Origin: Azorinus chamasolen
Lineage: Eukaryota > Mollusca > Bivalvia > Cardiida > Solecurtidae
Direction of reading: 5' to 3'
Assembly: GCA_963576725.1 (NCBI GenBank)
Contig: OY755237.1
Span: 66,932,269 to 66,996,268 of the forward strand
DNA: 64,000 nt
In this document: positions 20,329 through 31,782 of the stretch, piece by piece
Position numbering within the stretch: position 1 is the stretch's first letter
How the letters are laid out: every line of letters starts with the position of its first letter
Made by a program: the position numbers and the translations under genes
Notes under the pieces: model-generated
Databases searched by the model: none
Told to the model about the DNA's origin: nothing
The model's input: only the letters and a program-made list of their open reading frames with translations

Positions 20329-20731
20329 CAGTAAAACCTCTCTATAACGATAACTAAATTGTGTTAATTAGTTGGTATTTTGGGCAGGTGGTTGCTTAAC
20401 CCATTCCCTCATATTGACGACTTTTGACGACTCTGTAAAAGTCACTTTGTGAAACCATTGTGATAAATAGAGCATTTGCTCCTATTGGAGCAGATGCTCT
20501 ATTTATCACAATGGTTTCAAACTACAAAATTCTAAAATGTTCTTTTTCTCTAGTTAATGCTCCTTTTCGGTAGATTTATTCAAAGAGGTTGTATCTAAAA
20601 ATAGCCTATGAGGTAAAGGGTTAAAGCAAGGTGAAAGTAAAACAGAATGCTCCTATTGCTTTAAGCATCCACCTGCCTTTAACATAAAATACTTTATTTA
20701 ATTTAGTGGTCGTTATAGAGAGGTTTTACTG
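20329..20731. mobile_element. D-family element with nested C
   Basis: TA-flanked ends CAGTAAAACCTCTCTATAAC and gttatagagaggttttactg are near-perfect inverted repeats. The hairpin arm gcaaggtgaaagtaaaacag is present once; its partner arm is deleted. A C element is inserted at 20396-20624. Confidence 0.82.
20396..20624 (-). repeat. C-family MITE nested in D
   Basis: 229 bp between TTAA copies, the same length as the reference C. The palindrome is nearly perfect (centre ctcctattggag). Confidence 0.85.
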
Positions 20732-20734
20732 TAT

Positions 20735-22640
20735 AAGAATTAAATCAACTCACTCTTGTAGCATTCTTTATGGGCAGTGTCTTAATGAATGAAGTAAAAA
20801 ATTAAACATATAGGTATGATATTTAGAAATTATCTTAATAATGTACATGTATGGAAAGCCGGAAAAATCAGAAGTTTTAATAACCACCATAATTATATGA
20901 GTGGTTTATCGAGTTCTTTATATGGATACAGATATTTGGATACTACCGGAATACATCTGAAAGCGGATAGCAGATATCCGCATCCAAATTCTGTTACTTG
21001 TCGACACCCCTATTACTAAGCATTAAAAGGGTGCTGCATTTATTTACTTGCACTTTCTTGTCTTCCCACACATAGAACCAGTCTGACTGTTGGTTGTACT
21101 TTTAAGGATAATTTTTGAGTACTTTTAACTGTTAGCATGTTAAGCAATTGTTGTCTTCAAAGAGTGTCGTCAGTGTTTCAATTCTGTTATTTCTCTTCTA
21201 TTTCTTTCCAAACATCCCAAACCATTGCCAGACAGTTTAGACTGTAATAAGACTCTTAAGTATCTTGGCACTTCATCTGGATCTAAACTGTTTCATAAAG
21301 ATTGTCATAGACACCTCAAACGTGCAGAAAGGGTAACCTGTAGCATGCCATGGACAAATTAGGGATTCACGTATTTTACTAAAAGTTTGGGTCAGTAACT
21401 TGCAGTCTCAATATCCGAACTATGCAGAATAATGCCAGTCCGATTATTGTTTTGAAAAGCAGAGGATGAAATGTCTGATTTTATAATTGATGTATGTGGC
21501 ATTTCTGCCAACGAAAATATGCTCAGCAGAATACAGTTTAACGCTTCAATGCTGAAATTTCAGAAAGGAATAGACCATTTTTGTTTAACTATACAGTCCA
21601 AACAGTAGGAAAGGCTTAAGCTTGCTAGAGGATTTTGAATGACAAACAGTGCAGACCTCGATCAGAGGTCTCCTCTAGGAGCCCTCTGATCTGGGTCTGC
21701 ACTGTTTGCAAATAGCAGTAGCTAGTGCATGCATGTCCCGTATTCAAAGTGTAAAGAGTTATTCATCTGACATTTGTCCTGTTACCCTACTATAAACAAA
21801 TTAATTCTTAGCATGTTATCGGTGAGTGTGATCATCGGGATCTAAACTATACAAGTTAGCATGCTTTTTAAATGGGAAAACCTACTTTTATGATAAAATC
21901 AGACAACATTTTTTAACAGACTTCAAAATTACTTAGTGTGCAATGAGTTACAATATCCATGCATGAAATTTGAATGGAAGTATTTATATCATGGGAAATG
22001 TCACAGAATATTTTACGTGCAGAATATTATTTCCATAGTAATACTTTCCCTGCGTTGCAGATTTTATCACAAGCCCTTGTATTGGATTCTTTTCATTCAT
22101 AAATCAGGGATAATTTTTCAGTAATGCAAACATCCTGTAATAAGGTCATTACTGGTACAATCTGGGGTCAATATCATAGGAAAAAAGGGTCTGGTTGACT
22201 GCCGAAATTATGTGTTATGTAGATTGTAATGTTTTTTATTGAGATATGGTATAATTAACAACAAGGGCTCCACATTAAACCATTGTAACTGCATTTTCGG
22301 TTTTCAAGCAGCTTCAAATTGTCGTCTATTTTGATTTCCAGAGTAGATTTTTTTTTGTATCTTTTTAAAAAGGGATCAGGGTGTCAAACAGTTTGGACCC
22401 TGATGAGATGTCGTGTTACTCAGCATCGCATTTGGATCCATATTGAATGAAAAGGTCATCACCAAGTTACCCCTAAAGTTCAGTTACGTTAGTTTTGCGC
22501 TGAGTTCTCGATAGGAAAACTGAGCAGGGAGGAGCATGTAGTACATTTATGAATGAATGGACAAATGGTCGCCTGTGATACATCCCGATACCCTAATTAC
22601 CGGTACCTGAATAAGCTGCCCTCTTGATGGGTTGGTTAAC
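20735..22640. repeat. F and I remnants in otherwise unassigned sequence
   Basis: F-type pieces lie at about 21126-21335 (agcatgttaagcaattgttg, ggatctaaactgttt) and 22384-22460 (tcaaacagtttggaccctga). A reversed I element is at 21537-21775 with core gacaaacagtgcagacctcg to gtctgcactgtttg. I see nothing definite in 20740-21060 and 21780-22380. Confidence 0.55.
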
Positions 22641-22883
22641 TTAACCCTTTCCCTGTAGTATATTCATACATGAAATGATGGCATCATGAATATTTATTAG
22701 CTATATTTTTATAGTGGAATTTGCACAAAAGAATTGTTTTGGTATTGGTAGAAACTGTAGAGTCAGATCTATTTATAATCAAAAGCAAACAAAACAGACC
22801 CTGATCAGACAGCTCCTATAGGAGCTGTCTGATCTGGGTCTTCTCTGTTTGTGAAAAGTTGTTTATATGAAGGAAGAGGTTAA
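22641..22883 (-). repeat. B-family MITE
   Basis: TTAA-flanked with a complete core (centre CTCCTATAGGAG). It is followed by a short duplicated terminus (tatcagggaaagggttaa) at 22893-22910. Confidence 0.8.
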
Positions 22884-22939
22884 ATAAGTCAATATCAGGG
22901 AAAGGGTTAAATAAGTGAATTTGGCACCATTTTATAACT

Positions 22940-23167
22940 TTAACCCATTCCTCCAAAGGCTATTTTTAGACCCAACCTCTTTGAATAATTCTACCAAAAA
23001 GGAGCATTTACTAGAGAAAAGGAACATTTTAGAATTGTGTAGTTTTGAAACCATTGTGATAAATAGAGCATTTGCTCCATAGGAGCAAATGCTCTATTTA
23101 TCACAATGGTTTCAAAAAGTGACATTTACAGAGGTGTAGAAAGGCGTATTTTGGAGGAAAGGGTTAA
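22940..23167 (+). repeat. C-family MITE
   Basis: 228 bp, TTAA-flanked, with palindrome centre tttgctccataggagcaaa. The right end is ttttggaggaaagggttaa. Confidence 0.84.
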
Positions 23168-23184
23168 AGTAGGTTGAGATAGTA

Positions 23185-23255
23185 GCAAATAATGTAGACG
23201 TCGACCCTAATCAAACTGCGCCTTCAAGAGCAGTTTGATGTGGGTCTGCACTATT
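23185..23255. repeat. J-type core palindrome
   Basis: The arms caaactgcgcc and agcagtttg are flanked by aaataatgtagacgtcgacc and gggtctgcactatttt. No TTAA termini are evident. Confidence 0.5.
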
Positions 23256-23337
23256 TTAAGACTTTCCTCCATAAATACGCACTTCTACGCCTCAGTAAAA
23301 ATAACCTATTGAAACCATTGTGATAAATAGAGCATTT
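23256..23337 (-). repeat. C-family MITE, left part, split by the 5.9-kb insertion
   Basis: It starts ttaagactttcctccataaa and breaks off inside the palindrome at aaatagagcattt. The matching continuation atttgctcctataggagcaa resumes at 29220, leaving ATTT duplicated on both sides. Confidence 0.8.
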
Positions 23338-23742
23338 CGTCACCTTAACGCAAAACTATTGTAACTACGTTTTGGAAAATTTTACAGGAGAAGGAAAAAA
23401 CTTCCAAAAAAATTTAAAACATGTTTTATCCAACTTCTTTTTCAAACAGAGACACCTCAGTGCATAATACATATGAATATAATGTTCATTTTGTGGTTTA
23501 TTGATGAATTATGACATAATATGAGCTATTTGACTTACAATAGTTTTGCACTAAAAATCAGTATGTTTTTTTCTTAAAACTTAATGCAAAACTATTGTAT
23601 TTGGACTTACAATAGATTTGCACTAGAAACAAGTCTGTTTTCTTCTTAAAACTTGGTGCAAAACTATTTTATATTGACTTACAATTAGTATTGCACCAGA
23701 TATAAGTTACTTTTCAGCTTAAAAATTGTAGAACCTGATTTT

Positions 23743-24127
23743 TATGCCCCCAGATCAGATCTGGTGGGCATATTGTTTTGCCCTGTCTGTTTGAGGAAAA
23801 CTTTAACATTGTCATAACTTTTGAGCCAGTACAGATAGAGACTTGATATTTGGCATGTATATGTATCTCATAAAGCCGCACATTTTGAGGGGTTACAGGT
23901 CAAGGTCAAGGTCATCCTTCAAGGTCAGAGGTCAAATATATAGGTCAAATCACCGATTTTAACATTGGCCATAACTTTTGAACCAGTAGAGATAGAGACT
24001 TGATATTTTGCATGCATGTGTATCTCATGAAGCTGCAAATTTTGAGTGGTGACATGTCAATGTCATCCTTCAGGGTCATAGGTCAAATTGGCAGAGGGGG
24101 CATAGTGTTTGACAAACACATCCTGTT
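23743..24127 (+). mobile_element. Helentron-like element inside the 5.9-kb insertion
   Basis: The 5' TATGCCCCC (23743-23751) is inverted as GGGGGCATA (24096-24104). It is followed at once by the perfect hairpin GTGTTT-GAC-AAACAC (24105-24119) and atcctgtt. The interior has two diverged units around acttttgagccagtacagat. Confidence 0.68.
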
Positions 24128-24601
24128 TTACACAGACAGACCAACTGACCGACCAACACATGCACTGATTCAAACTGATTGAAATACAATCAATGATTCA
24201 TCTATAGATAGCAAAAAATGCTTAAGTATTTCAGTGCAATACACAAGTGGCTAATATAATATTATATTCTTTTGAGGAAATAGGTTCCTATGGACTGGTC
24301 ACAAGATTTTTAAGTCAAATCAGAGGCCATAACTCTGCAATACTTCAGAGGCTGATGAGAAAACCTCTAGAAAAACGCTTGCCAGGGTCATCACAATTAC
24401 GAGAATAGACTGGTCACCTACATTTCATTTTTGTAAGGGTTTAATATTTTAATTTTTTTTTTATATCTGAGGTAAATTCTGATATAAATTAGAAATATAT
24501 TCTGAACACAGTAAAAGCACAGTGTACGGTCATATAGTGTTAATTCTAATCAGTCTTAAAACTTTTTACAATCTGATATGGATCAAAACTGCTTGAACGT
24601 G

Positions 24602-24852
24602 TTAACCCTTTGCTCCATGAATATTCATGTAAGAAATGATGACGTCATAAATATTAATTATATTCATATTTAAAATGGGGCATATTAACACATGAATGTT
24701 TTGCCAAAGTATGAACTATGGAATCAGATCTATTTTATTCCATAAGCAAACACAGCCAACCCTGATCAGATAGCTCTTACAGGAGCCATCTGATCTGGGT
24801 CTACTCTATTTGCAAAGGCATAGAAAAGCTTATTTATGGAGGAAAGAGTTAA
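24602..24852 (-). repeat. B-family MITE inside the 5.9-kb insertion
   Basis: TTAA-flanked, 251 bp. The core centre is ctcttacaggag, and the right end is tatggaggaaagagttaa. Confidence 0.82.
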
Positions 24853-26876
24853 ATCTTTATTTTTCATAATGTTTCAACATATCTGAAGTGTATAATTGGT
24901 ATAATTTCAATGTTTATATTTATTGCAAGTTGCATGTACTATTATTATGTGAGTGAATTTCACCTTATAATCTCCATACAAATTTATCAAACTTTTACTT
25001 GTAATAAGTAAGTCTGGACTCACAAGTGAACAAAAAATGAAGAAATTTTAAAATCAAAACCATATCAAGCAAACAAATGTATACACAATATGTCTTTGAC
25101 GTACGTTTTTACATTATGACGGGAAGTGTAATTCTCGGTCCTGAAACTGAAATGTCTACGCTCTCCCCCCTTTCTCCTTTTGTGCAAAATAACTGTATTT
25201 AGGTTAAAGATTTAAGAAGTTCATTTCATCTTCATGATTTAAATCATTTTGTTGATGGTGATCGATAAAATCAGAAGATATCCTGATGTGGGACCTACTC
25301 AGTGCGAGCACAACCTATAAATTGAATTTGGGCAGATGCAACCAACAAAAGTCGCCCATAAATTTTAAATTTCATTTCGTTTAATTAGCCCATCTCATAA
25401 TATTAGTGTGCATTGACAGTATTGTAAACAGTGTAGACCCAGGTCAGGCAGTTCCTATAGGAGCTGCCTGATCAAAGTCTGCACTGCTTGCTTTTGAATT
25501 TCATCCAAATCTAAATGGTTTAAACTTTTTCTGATCATAAAGGACACATTAATAAGAAGTGTTCAGATTACAGAATCATCTGTAAAATGTAGCATGAGAA
25601 GAGTTATAATTCTATAATATTTTTATTTTATTATTTTTGTAATATAGAAAATAATGAATTATAAAAACTCTATTGTTTAAACAAAGTTTGTTTTGAACGA
25701 CATAATAGGAAAAAAAATATGTCAATATCAGTTATATATGAGGACAAATAGACAGGCAGAAAGGCAGAATGGAATGACAGACACTTGGTCAGAAAGATTA
25801 TAACTTTATGTCACATTGTAAATTACATGTATGTAGGACAGATATCTAAGAAAATATCTTCTAATTTTGTATATTCCAAATAATGTATCAGGGTTAGGAG
25901 TTCAATCAAATTAGTGGGGGATGGGGGGTTATTTCCCACCCACATCGGAAACGCAATTTGAACCTAAAATCAAAGGCCTGAATGGCCATAATGGCTTTCG
26001 GGTTTGACATGGATGTTAAGTGTAAGGGGAGAAATTGCTGTACACGTTAAAAACAATAATAACGTCTTGGAATTGATAAAAGTATTAATAACAACACATT
26101 TTTGTGAAACACTATGCACCTGATTGTGACTAATATAAATCTGACCCATAATGTGACATTTAACTGTTATATGACCTTGATTTTAATAAGGCCCCCTCCC
26201 CCACAAAACATAAATAAAAATGTCGCCCCCGTAAGTTGCACAGGCATGCCAGGTTTGAAGTATGTACCGGTATGTGCAATGGATACAAAGTTATTGCCAA
26301 CATTAAAGTTTGAGCCAAGCCAACAAACAGGGCAAAATATGACATAAAAATATGACGGACTGAAACAAAAGGAGCCATCTCATGATCTGCTGTTTATATA
26401 TAGACATGCTTCTAGTTTCTACTATGGCCAAAAGAATATTGGCCAAAAGAATATCTTAATTATATTCATGATGTCATTATTTTGTACATGAATATTCATG
26501 AAGTTAAGGGTCAATTAATGCTTTCATGTCCAAAGCTGATGCAAAAACTGAAGCACAACTTCAAAGTTATACAAAGGCTACCTATAATTCTACATTTTTT
26601 GTTCAACTAATTCTTACACATAACATTTATTTTTCCATGTTCAGCACTCGTTTATTTTTGATAAATGTAGTCTGCTTACATATTGAAGGTAGACTGTTTT
26701 TATTTTTAATTACTAAGTAGATCCATACATGTACATACAATTACAGTAGTTGTTTGGAACCTGATGAAACTCAAATTCAGAACTAAAGTCTGAAGTAGAG
26801 TTGTAAGCTGGGAAAGACATTTCAACAAATTGCTACCTACTTTCACTTTTACACGACACAAACGTCTCGAACAAAC
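24853..26876. other. Interior of the 5.9-kb element, no gene seen
   Basis: An I/J core palindrome lies at 25423-25492 (gtaaacagtgtagacccagg to gtctgcactgcttgc) and a B right half at about 26372-26515. A fragment at 26130-26290 (cttgatttt, ggcatgcc, tttgaagtatgtacc) resembles the repeat at 45420-45530 in reverse order. The remainder shows no recognisable coding or repeat structure. Confidence 0.5.
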
Positions 26877-27330
26877 TAGGGCTGACTATTGGGGCCAGTT
26901 TTTACTATTGCAATACTATTGCTATTGCTGAAAGTACTATTGCGATACTATTGCTATTGCAGGAAACAATTGCAATACTATTGCAATAGTTATTGCCAAG
27001 ATTTGAAAACTTGTAAATGCAAATTTGCACAGTGTATGATATAACTTTGCTGTAAATACTTACTAAAAAATTTTGTGGAAATGATTTAAAATGAATTGGG
27101 CTTTGCCACTTGTGTTTTACCGCTTTTGTTTTTAACAAACTCGATCTCTGCGATGGTCGATGCCATCTTGAAAACACAGTGCCAATTATATGAAAGAACT
27201 ATTGAAACTATCAATAGTCAGAGCAACTATTGCAATAGTCTATCGTCAATTGGAAATAACTATCGATAGTGTAACTGGGATAGAGAACTATCACGATAGT
27301 GCAATAGTTTGATGTATTGTTACACCACTA
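26877..27330. mobile_element. hAT-like non-autonomous element
   Basis: It is flanked by the near-identical 8-mers GAACAAAC (26869-26876) and GAGCAAAC (27331-27338). The ends are TAGGGCTG and, inverted, TAGTGGTG. An 8-bp duplication with TAG-type ends fits hAT elements. The interior is rich in attgcaatactattgc and ctatcgatag repeats. Confidence 0.6.
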
Positions 27331-27599
27331 GAGCAAACGTCAGTGTCGGCGACTTGGCGGTTACACGATACATACAAGAGGCTCTATTTTCACAGTTGTT
27401 ATTGACACTGGAATATAATTTGATTGAATATGTGTTGAAAACCTTCTATGGATAATACTTACTTTGATAAGTCGATAGAACCCCATGTTTTTACGGTTTT
27501 ACTTCTTGTAAGACTTAGACTTGTGTTGAGGTTGGGTGCCATAGTCAAAATACGCTGTTCGATGCGTGATATATATGTATATAGGAATTCTGAATTTCA

Positions 27600-27800
27600 T
27601 TGGTTGATTATTTTAGATTTCTTTGACCTTGTCCTTTATGAAACGTCCTATTTCTAATTTGAGTACGTGTCAAACAGAAATGACCGAATACGACGCAAAA
27701 GGCAGTTTGATTGGCTGAAGATGTAGGTCTATATGCTAATCAGTTATGAATGTGTATAAAAATGCAATCGGAAACCTCAGCTTTATTCCTTCTGCTTTAG
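27600..27800 (+). promoter_or_regulatory. Promoter-like cluster without a following gene
   Basis: In order there are cattggttgatta (27597-27609), an inverted CCAAT box gattggctg (27709-27717), an octamer-like atgctaatcag (27733-27743), a TATA-like tgtataaaaatgc (27752-27764), then a pyrimidine-rich ctttattccttctgcttt. This spacing resembles histone-gene promoters, but no histone or other coding frame follows. The elements are short and could be chance in AT-rich DNA. Confidence 0.25.
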
Positions 27801-28932
27801 AACGCCAAGGTGTTGTGAAAACTACGGTAAAAATATTCATTCGTGTCTTCTTTGGAGTTTATTAAAATTCAAGACTTTTAAAACGTTTATCTTTGTGTAG
27901 ATTAGTAGTAATTATCTTACACAGCAAATTATTATTAAATACATGAAGAGTAAACAAATACATGAACATTTTACAACCAAACTAGTGCAGACTTGAAGAA
28001 AACTATTTTGTCTTGTGCATGTTCACAAGACAAGTGAACTTGTTGCCGTAAAGAGACTGATTGCTGTATGGCTCCGAAAGCCATAAAAACAACAACCAAA
28101 ATACCAAAAAACAAAAACCAACGGACAAAAAAAAAATGTCGGATCTTTTTGGCACCAAAATTGTCCTACATTTTATGAAATAGGTCCCGATAATCACATT
28201 TTTGACGAAGTTTCACAGTTTGGGTCCAAACCTGAGATAAAATATTTCACGATGTTGGATCTGACAACCACATTTCTGACAAAATTCCATGGGGGTCCGG
28301 ATAGGGGTCTAGATCCATACATACTTTAAAATAACCAGGTTACTTTGTCCATTGACTTTACCCCACCCACCGGCAGTATGAAATTATTTTTTATGGAATA
28401 TTCTTTTTAAGCAAACAATTGGATAGACATTCTAAATAAAAAAAAATAAATGATAATAAAATTTACTGCTTCAAAATAACCGAAACTACTTTCAATTTTT
28501 GGCCATAAATAAACTTTCTGCCATATTGAAGGTCATTATTATCATTGAATGCAAAATTTTACTTATATTTATTAGCCCCGACATTATATAGGAGAGATAA
28601 TTTTCAATTTTTTTTTCATTTCCAAAATACAATCAAGTCTAGAGTGAAAAATTATGTTGACCTGCTTCCAGCTATATAGATTTGTATTATTGCATACATA
28701 CTGCTTTTACACTCATTTACCACAAAATACAATCCAACCATATTCTCACAATTCTTGATAAATCGGCCCTCCTACCAATGAAATTTCATCGAAAGCATTC
28801 CATAGAGACGAGGCCTTCAGGCTGCGCCAATAAACTGTACTTTACTATTTTTTTAGTGCAGTTCTGTACAAAATTAAATGTACTTGCAATATTTTTACAA
28901 TGACTTTTCCCTGAAGGATTTAGATTTTCTAA
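27801..28932. other. Interior of the 5.9-kb element, nothing recognised
   Basis: AT-rich sequence with several A or T runs. The part around 28200-28330 (gggtccaaacctgagat, gggggtccggataggggtct) may be low-copy repeat. There is no supported gene. Confidence 0.4.
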
Positions 28933-29045
28933 CGCAAAACTATTGTAACTCAAATTACAATAGTTTTGCACAGGCAGACTAAAAAAAATAAAATATTTTT
29001 ATAGTGCAAAACTATTGTAAGTCAAATTACAATAGTTTTGCATTA
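28933..29045. repeat. Two adjacent GCAAAACTATTGTAA palindromes
   Basis: Two hairpins, gcaaaactattgtaact with attacaatagttttgcac and then a near copy at 29006-29042, lie side by side. They repeat the first bases of the 5.9-kb element TIR, so the terminal motif is iterated inside the element. Confidence 0.7.
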
Positions 29046-29223
29046 TATTTAGTAGAGTTGTGAGATACAATATTTTTGAACAAATTAAATAATTACATAA
29101 ATATGTGGAATATAGCTAAAATATTTCAAGGCATGATGTATTACTCATATCTGAGCCTGAAAATGCAAAAAAGTGTGTTTCGGAAAAATATGTAGTTACA
29201 ATAGTTTTGCGTTAAGGTGACGA

Positions 29224-29494
29224 TTTGCTCCTATAGGAGCAAATGTTCTATTTATCAGTGGTTTCAAATTATAAAATTATAAAACATTTTCTTTCTATGC
29301 CTCTGTAAAAGTCACCTGTTGAAACCATTGTGATAAATAGAGCATTTGCTCCTATAGGAGCAAATGCTGTATTCATCGCAATGGTTTCAAACTACAAAAT
29401 TCTAAAATGTTCCTTTTCTCTAGTTAATGCTCCTTTTCAGTAGATTTATTCAAAGTTGTTGGATCTAAAAATAGCCTATAAGGGAATGGGTTAA
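29224..29494 (-). repeat. Remainder of the split C element and a second C copy
   Basis: 29220-29298 continues the interrupted hairpin and then stops at attttctttc. 29299-29494 is another C copy lacking its left TTAA, with palindrome centre CTCCTATAGGAG and right end ataagggaatgggttaa. Confidence 0.75.
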
Positions 29495-29652
29495 GTTAAT
29501 CTGTGTGAAACAAATCTTTCATGAGCAATCTCTCATAAGTTGATAAGCAAGCAGAGCAGACCCTGATCAGGCGGATCCAAAAAGAGCTGTCTGATCTTGG
29601 TCTTCTTAGTTTGCAAATGCATGAAAAGGGGTTTATATGAAGGAAAGGGTTT
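29495..29652 (-). repeat. A/B-type MITE fragment
   Basis: The core (agcagagcagaccctgatca to ggtcttcttagtttgc) and right end (gtttatatgaaggaaagggt) are present, with a mutated centre (ggatccaaaaagagctg). The left body is missing. Confidence 0.6.
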
Positions 29653-29810
29653 ACAGATCTAGGTATGCTATATTCTTCTATACTTCTTATATTTCCTGAA
29701 GTATTTGGACACCCAGTCTCCACTCTCTACCAGGGGCAAATAGCTGTTATCATCACCTACCACATGTTTTTTGCTCACAGTCTACAGACTATTAATAAAT
29801 GTGGTATATT

Positions 29811-29874
29811 TAACCCTTTACTCCATAAATACATCCTTTTTAAGCCTTCTCAAACAGAATAGACCCAGATCAAA
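29811..29874 (+). repeat. B-family left arm cut by a hairpin element
   Basis: It runs from ttaaccctttactccataaa to agacccagatcaaa. It breaks within the core arm, where the perfect 78-bp palindrome begins. Confidence 0.7.
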
Positions 29875-29952
29875 TCGAGGGCTTGGTGCAAAACTATTCT
29901 AACTCCTTCACAAAAGTGAAGGAGTTAGAATAGTTTTGCACCAAGCCCTCGA
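29875..29952. repeat. Perfect 78-bp palindrome
   Basis: Arms of 37 bases starting TCGAGGGCTTGGTGCAAAAC are separated by AAAA, with no mismatch. The sequence gtgcaaaactatt matches the terminal motif of the 5.9-kb element, which suggests a miniature relative. Confidence 0.85.
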
Positions 29953-30151
29953 AATGCCTCTGTAAAAATCACCTGTTGAAACCATTGTGATAAATAGAGC
30001 ATTTGCTCCTATAGGAGCAAATGCTCTATTTAGCACAATGGTTTCAAACTACGAAACTCTAAAATTTTACTTTTCTCTAGTTAATGCTCCTTTTCGGTAG
30101 ATTTATTCAAAGTGGTTGGATCTAGAAATAGCCTATGAGGTAATGGGTTAA
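29953..30151 (-). repeat. C-family MITE, left end missing
   Basis: It begins at aatgcctctgtaaaaatcac. The palindrome is complete except tttagcacaatgg on the right arm. Its TTAA (30148-30151) is shared with the next B. Confidence 0.8.
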
Positions 30152-30372
30152 CCCTTTACTCCATAAATTTTAGGCCCTTTCTAACAGAGTAGACCCAGAT
30201 CAAATGGTTCCTGTAAGAGTCGTCTGATCAGAGTCTACTCTTTTTGCTGACGGAACAATAAAAGTCCGATTCAGCCAAGGCCAATATCTATTGTGTTAAA
30301 CCCATGCCATTAACATTCATGATTCATGATGTCATTATTTCTTACATGAGCAGGCACGAAGTAAAGGGTTAA
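30148..30372 (+). repeat. B-family MITE
   Basis: TTAA-flanked, 225 bp. The core centre is ttcctgtaagagtcg, and the body includes a small duplication (attcatgattcatgatg). Confidence 0.8.
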
Positions 30373-30561
30373 GAAAATGCTGTGCTTTCGTAAACCTGAA
30401 ACACACTTTTTTGTCAAATAATTTTACATATTATCAAATATATAATGGTCTTAATATTTTACAGCTGGCACCTTAAATATTCCAATATGCAGGATAAGGA
30501 TCACCTAGGGGGAGGGGAGTGGAGGGAGGGGACGGCTATACAGGGAGGCTTTTCTTTTTTT

Positions 30562-30985
30562 TACGCCCGAAAGGACGTATTATGGTATGGCGCATGTCGT
30601 CCGTCTGTCCGTCCGTCCGTCCGTTAGCAATTTCTTGTGCAACTAACTCCTCCTTTATTTTTCAACATAATTTCTTCAAACTTTCAGGAATGATAGATAC
30701 TGATGTGTAGTTGTGCATATCAGTGAGATAACTCTCATATCATTTTTCATTCTGGAGTTATTGCCCTTTGATAGTTTCGGGTAGCAATTTCTTGTGCAAC
30801 TAACTCCTCCTTTATTTTTCAACATAATTTCTTCAAACTTTCAGGAATGATAGATACTGATGTGTAGTTGTGCATATCAGTGAGATAACTCTCATAACAC
30901 TTTTCATTCTGGAGTTATTGCCCTTTGATAGTTTCGGGTAGCAAGCCTTCGGGCGTATATTGCCCCGTCTCGCGGTGCTCTTGTT
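30562..30985 (+). mobile_element. Helentron-like element
   Basis: The 5' TACGCCCGAA (30562-30571) is inverted as TTCGGGCGTA (30948-30957). A GC-rich stem region (ccccgtctcgcgg) follows, and CTCTTGTT ends at 30985. A (tccg)n run lies near the 5' end. The interior is two nearly identical units of about 157 bp (gcaatttcttgtgcaactaa). This preserved identity suggests a recent duplication. Confidence 0.66.
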
Positions 30986-31099
30986 ATATATACTTATGTT
31001 TCTCTTAGAGAGACCTAAAGTAACTCTAATCAGGATTTAAACTGATTTACTCTCTGATCATATTTTTTGCAAAACAATGGAGAAATTCCTTTCAGCCCT

Positions 31100-31329
31100 T
31101 TAACCCATTACGTCATAGGCTATTTTCAGATACAACCTCTTTGAATAAATCTACCGAAAAGGAGCATTATCTAGAGAAAAGGAAAATTATAGAATTTTGT
31201 AGTTTGAAACCATTGTGATAAATAGAGCATTTGCTCCTATAGGAGCAAATGCTCTATTTATCACAATGGTTTCACAAAATGACTTTTACAGAGTCGTCAA
31301 AAGTCGTCAATATCAGGGAATGGGATAAC
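31100..31329 (+). repeat. C-family MITE, first of a chain
   Basis: It runs from ttaacccattacgtcatagg to cagggaatgggataa. The palindrome is perfect with centre CTCCTATAGGAG. Its interior variants (gagtcgtcaaaagtcgtcaa) match the 4500 copy closely. Confidence 0.83.
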
Positions 31330-31507
31330 CGATGGTGACACTTTTTCACATGCTTGCAAACAGAGTAGATCCTGTAGGAGCCGTCTCATCAGCAGTGTCT
31401 GCTCGGGTTATTCTGTACTTTTTGTGATAGCAATGTATTCACTTCTTTTATATATATAATTAATAACAATAAAAGATAATTAGAATATGCATGAGGTAAA
31501 GGGTTAA
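31325..31507 (+). repeat. B-family MITE, shortened
   Basis: The left end is cgatggtgacactttttcac. The left core arm is reduced (gcaaacagagtagatcctgtagg) and the right end atgaggtaaagggttaa is intact. It shares TTAA with the next C. Confidence 0.68.
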
Positions 31508-31737
31508 CCCATTCCCTCATAGGCTATTTTTAGACCCAACCTTTTTGAATAAATCTACCATTTAGGAGCATTTACTAGAGAAAAAAAAGTTTTGGAATTG
31601 TGTAGATTTGAAACCATTGTGGTAAATAGAGCATCTGCTCCTATATATCTGGAGCAAATGCTCTATTTATCACATTGGTTTCAAGAAAGCGACTTTTGCA
31701 GCAGCGTCAAAAGGCGTCAATATGCAAAATGGGTTAA
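31504..31737 (+). repeat. C-family MITE
   Basis: TTAA-flanked. The hairpin centre is widened to ctcctatatatctggag, with several arm substitutions. Confidence 0.8.
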
Positions 31738-31782
31738 AAGAATTTGTAGCAGATGACAAATTTTGTAGACAACATGCAAAAT

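Larger units (their letters stand above)
23338..29223. mobile_element. 5.9-kb long-TIR element inserted in a C-family hairpin
   Basis: The left end CGTCACCTTAACGCAAAACT and the inverted right end match for 31 bases without mismatch. Weaker inverted similarity continues about 210-240 bp inward, to tttgacttacaatagttttg on the left and its counterpart near 29005-29045. The flanks suggest a 4-bp ATTT duplication. No long reading frame exists, so it is non-autonomous or decayed, and it has itself collected a Helentron-like element, a B copy and a hAT-like element. I cannot assign a superfamily. Confidence 0.72.
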
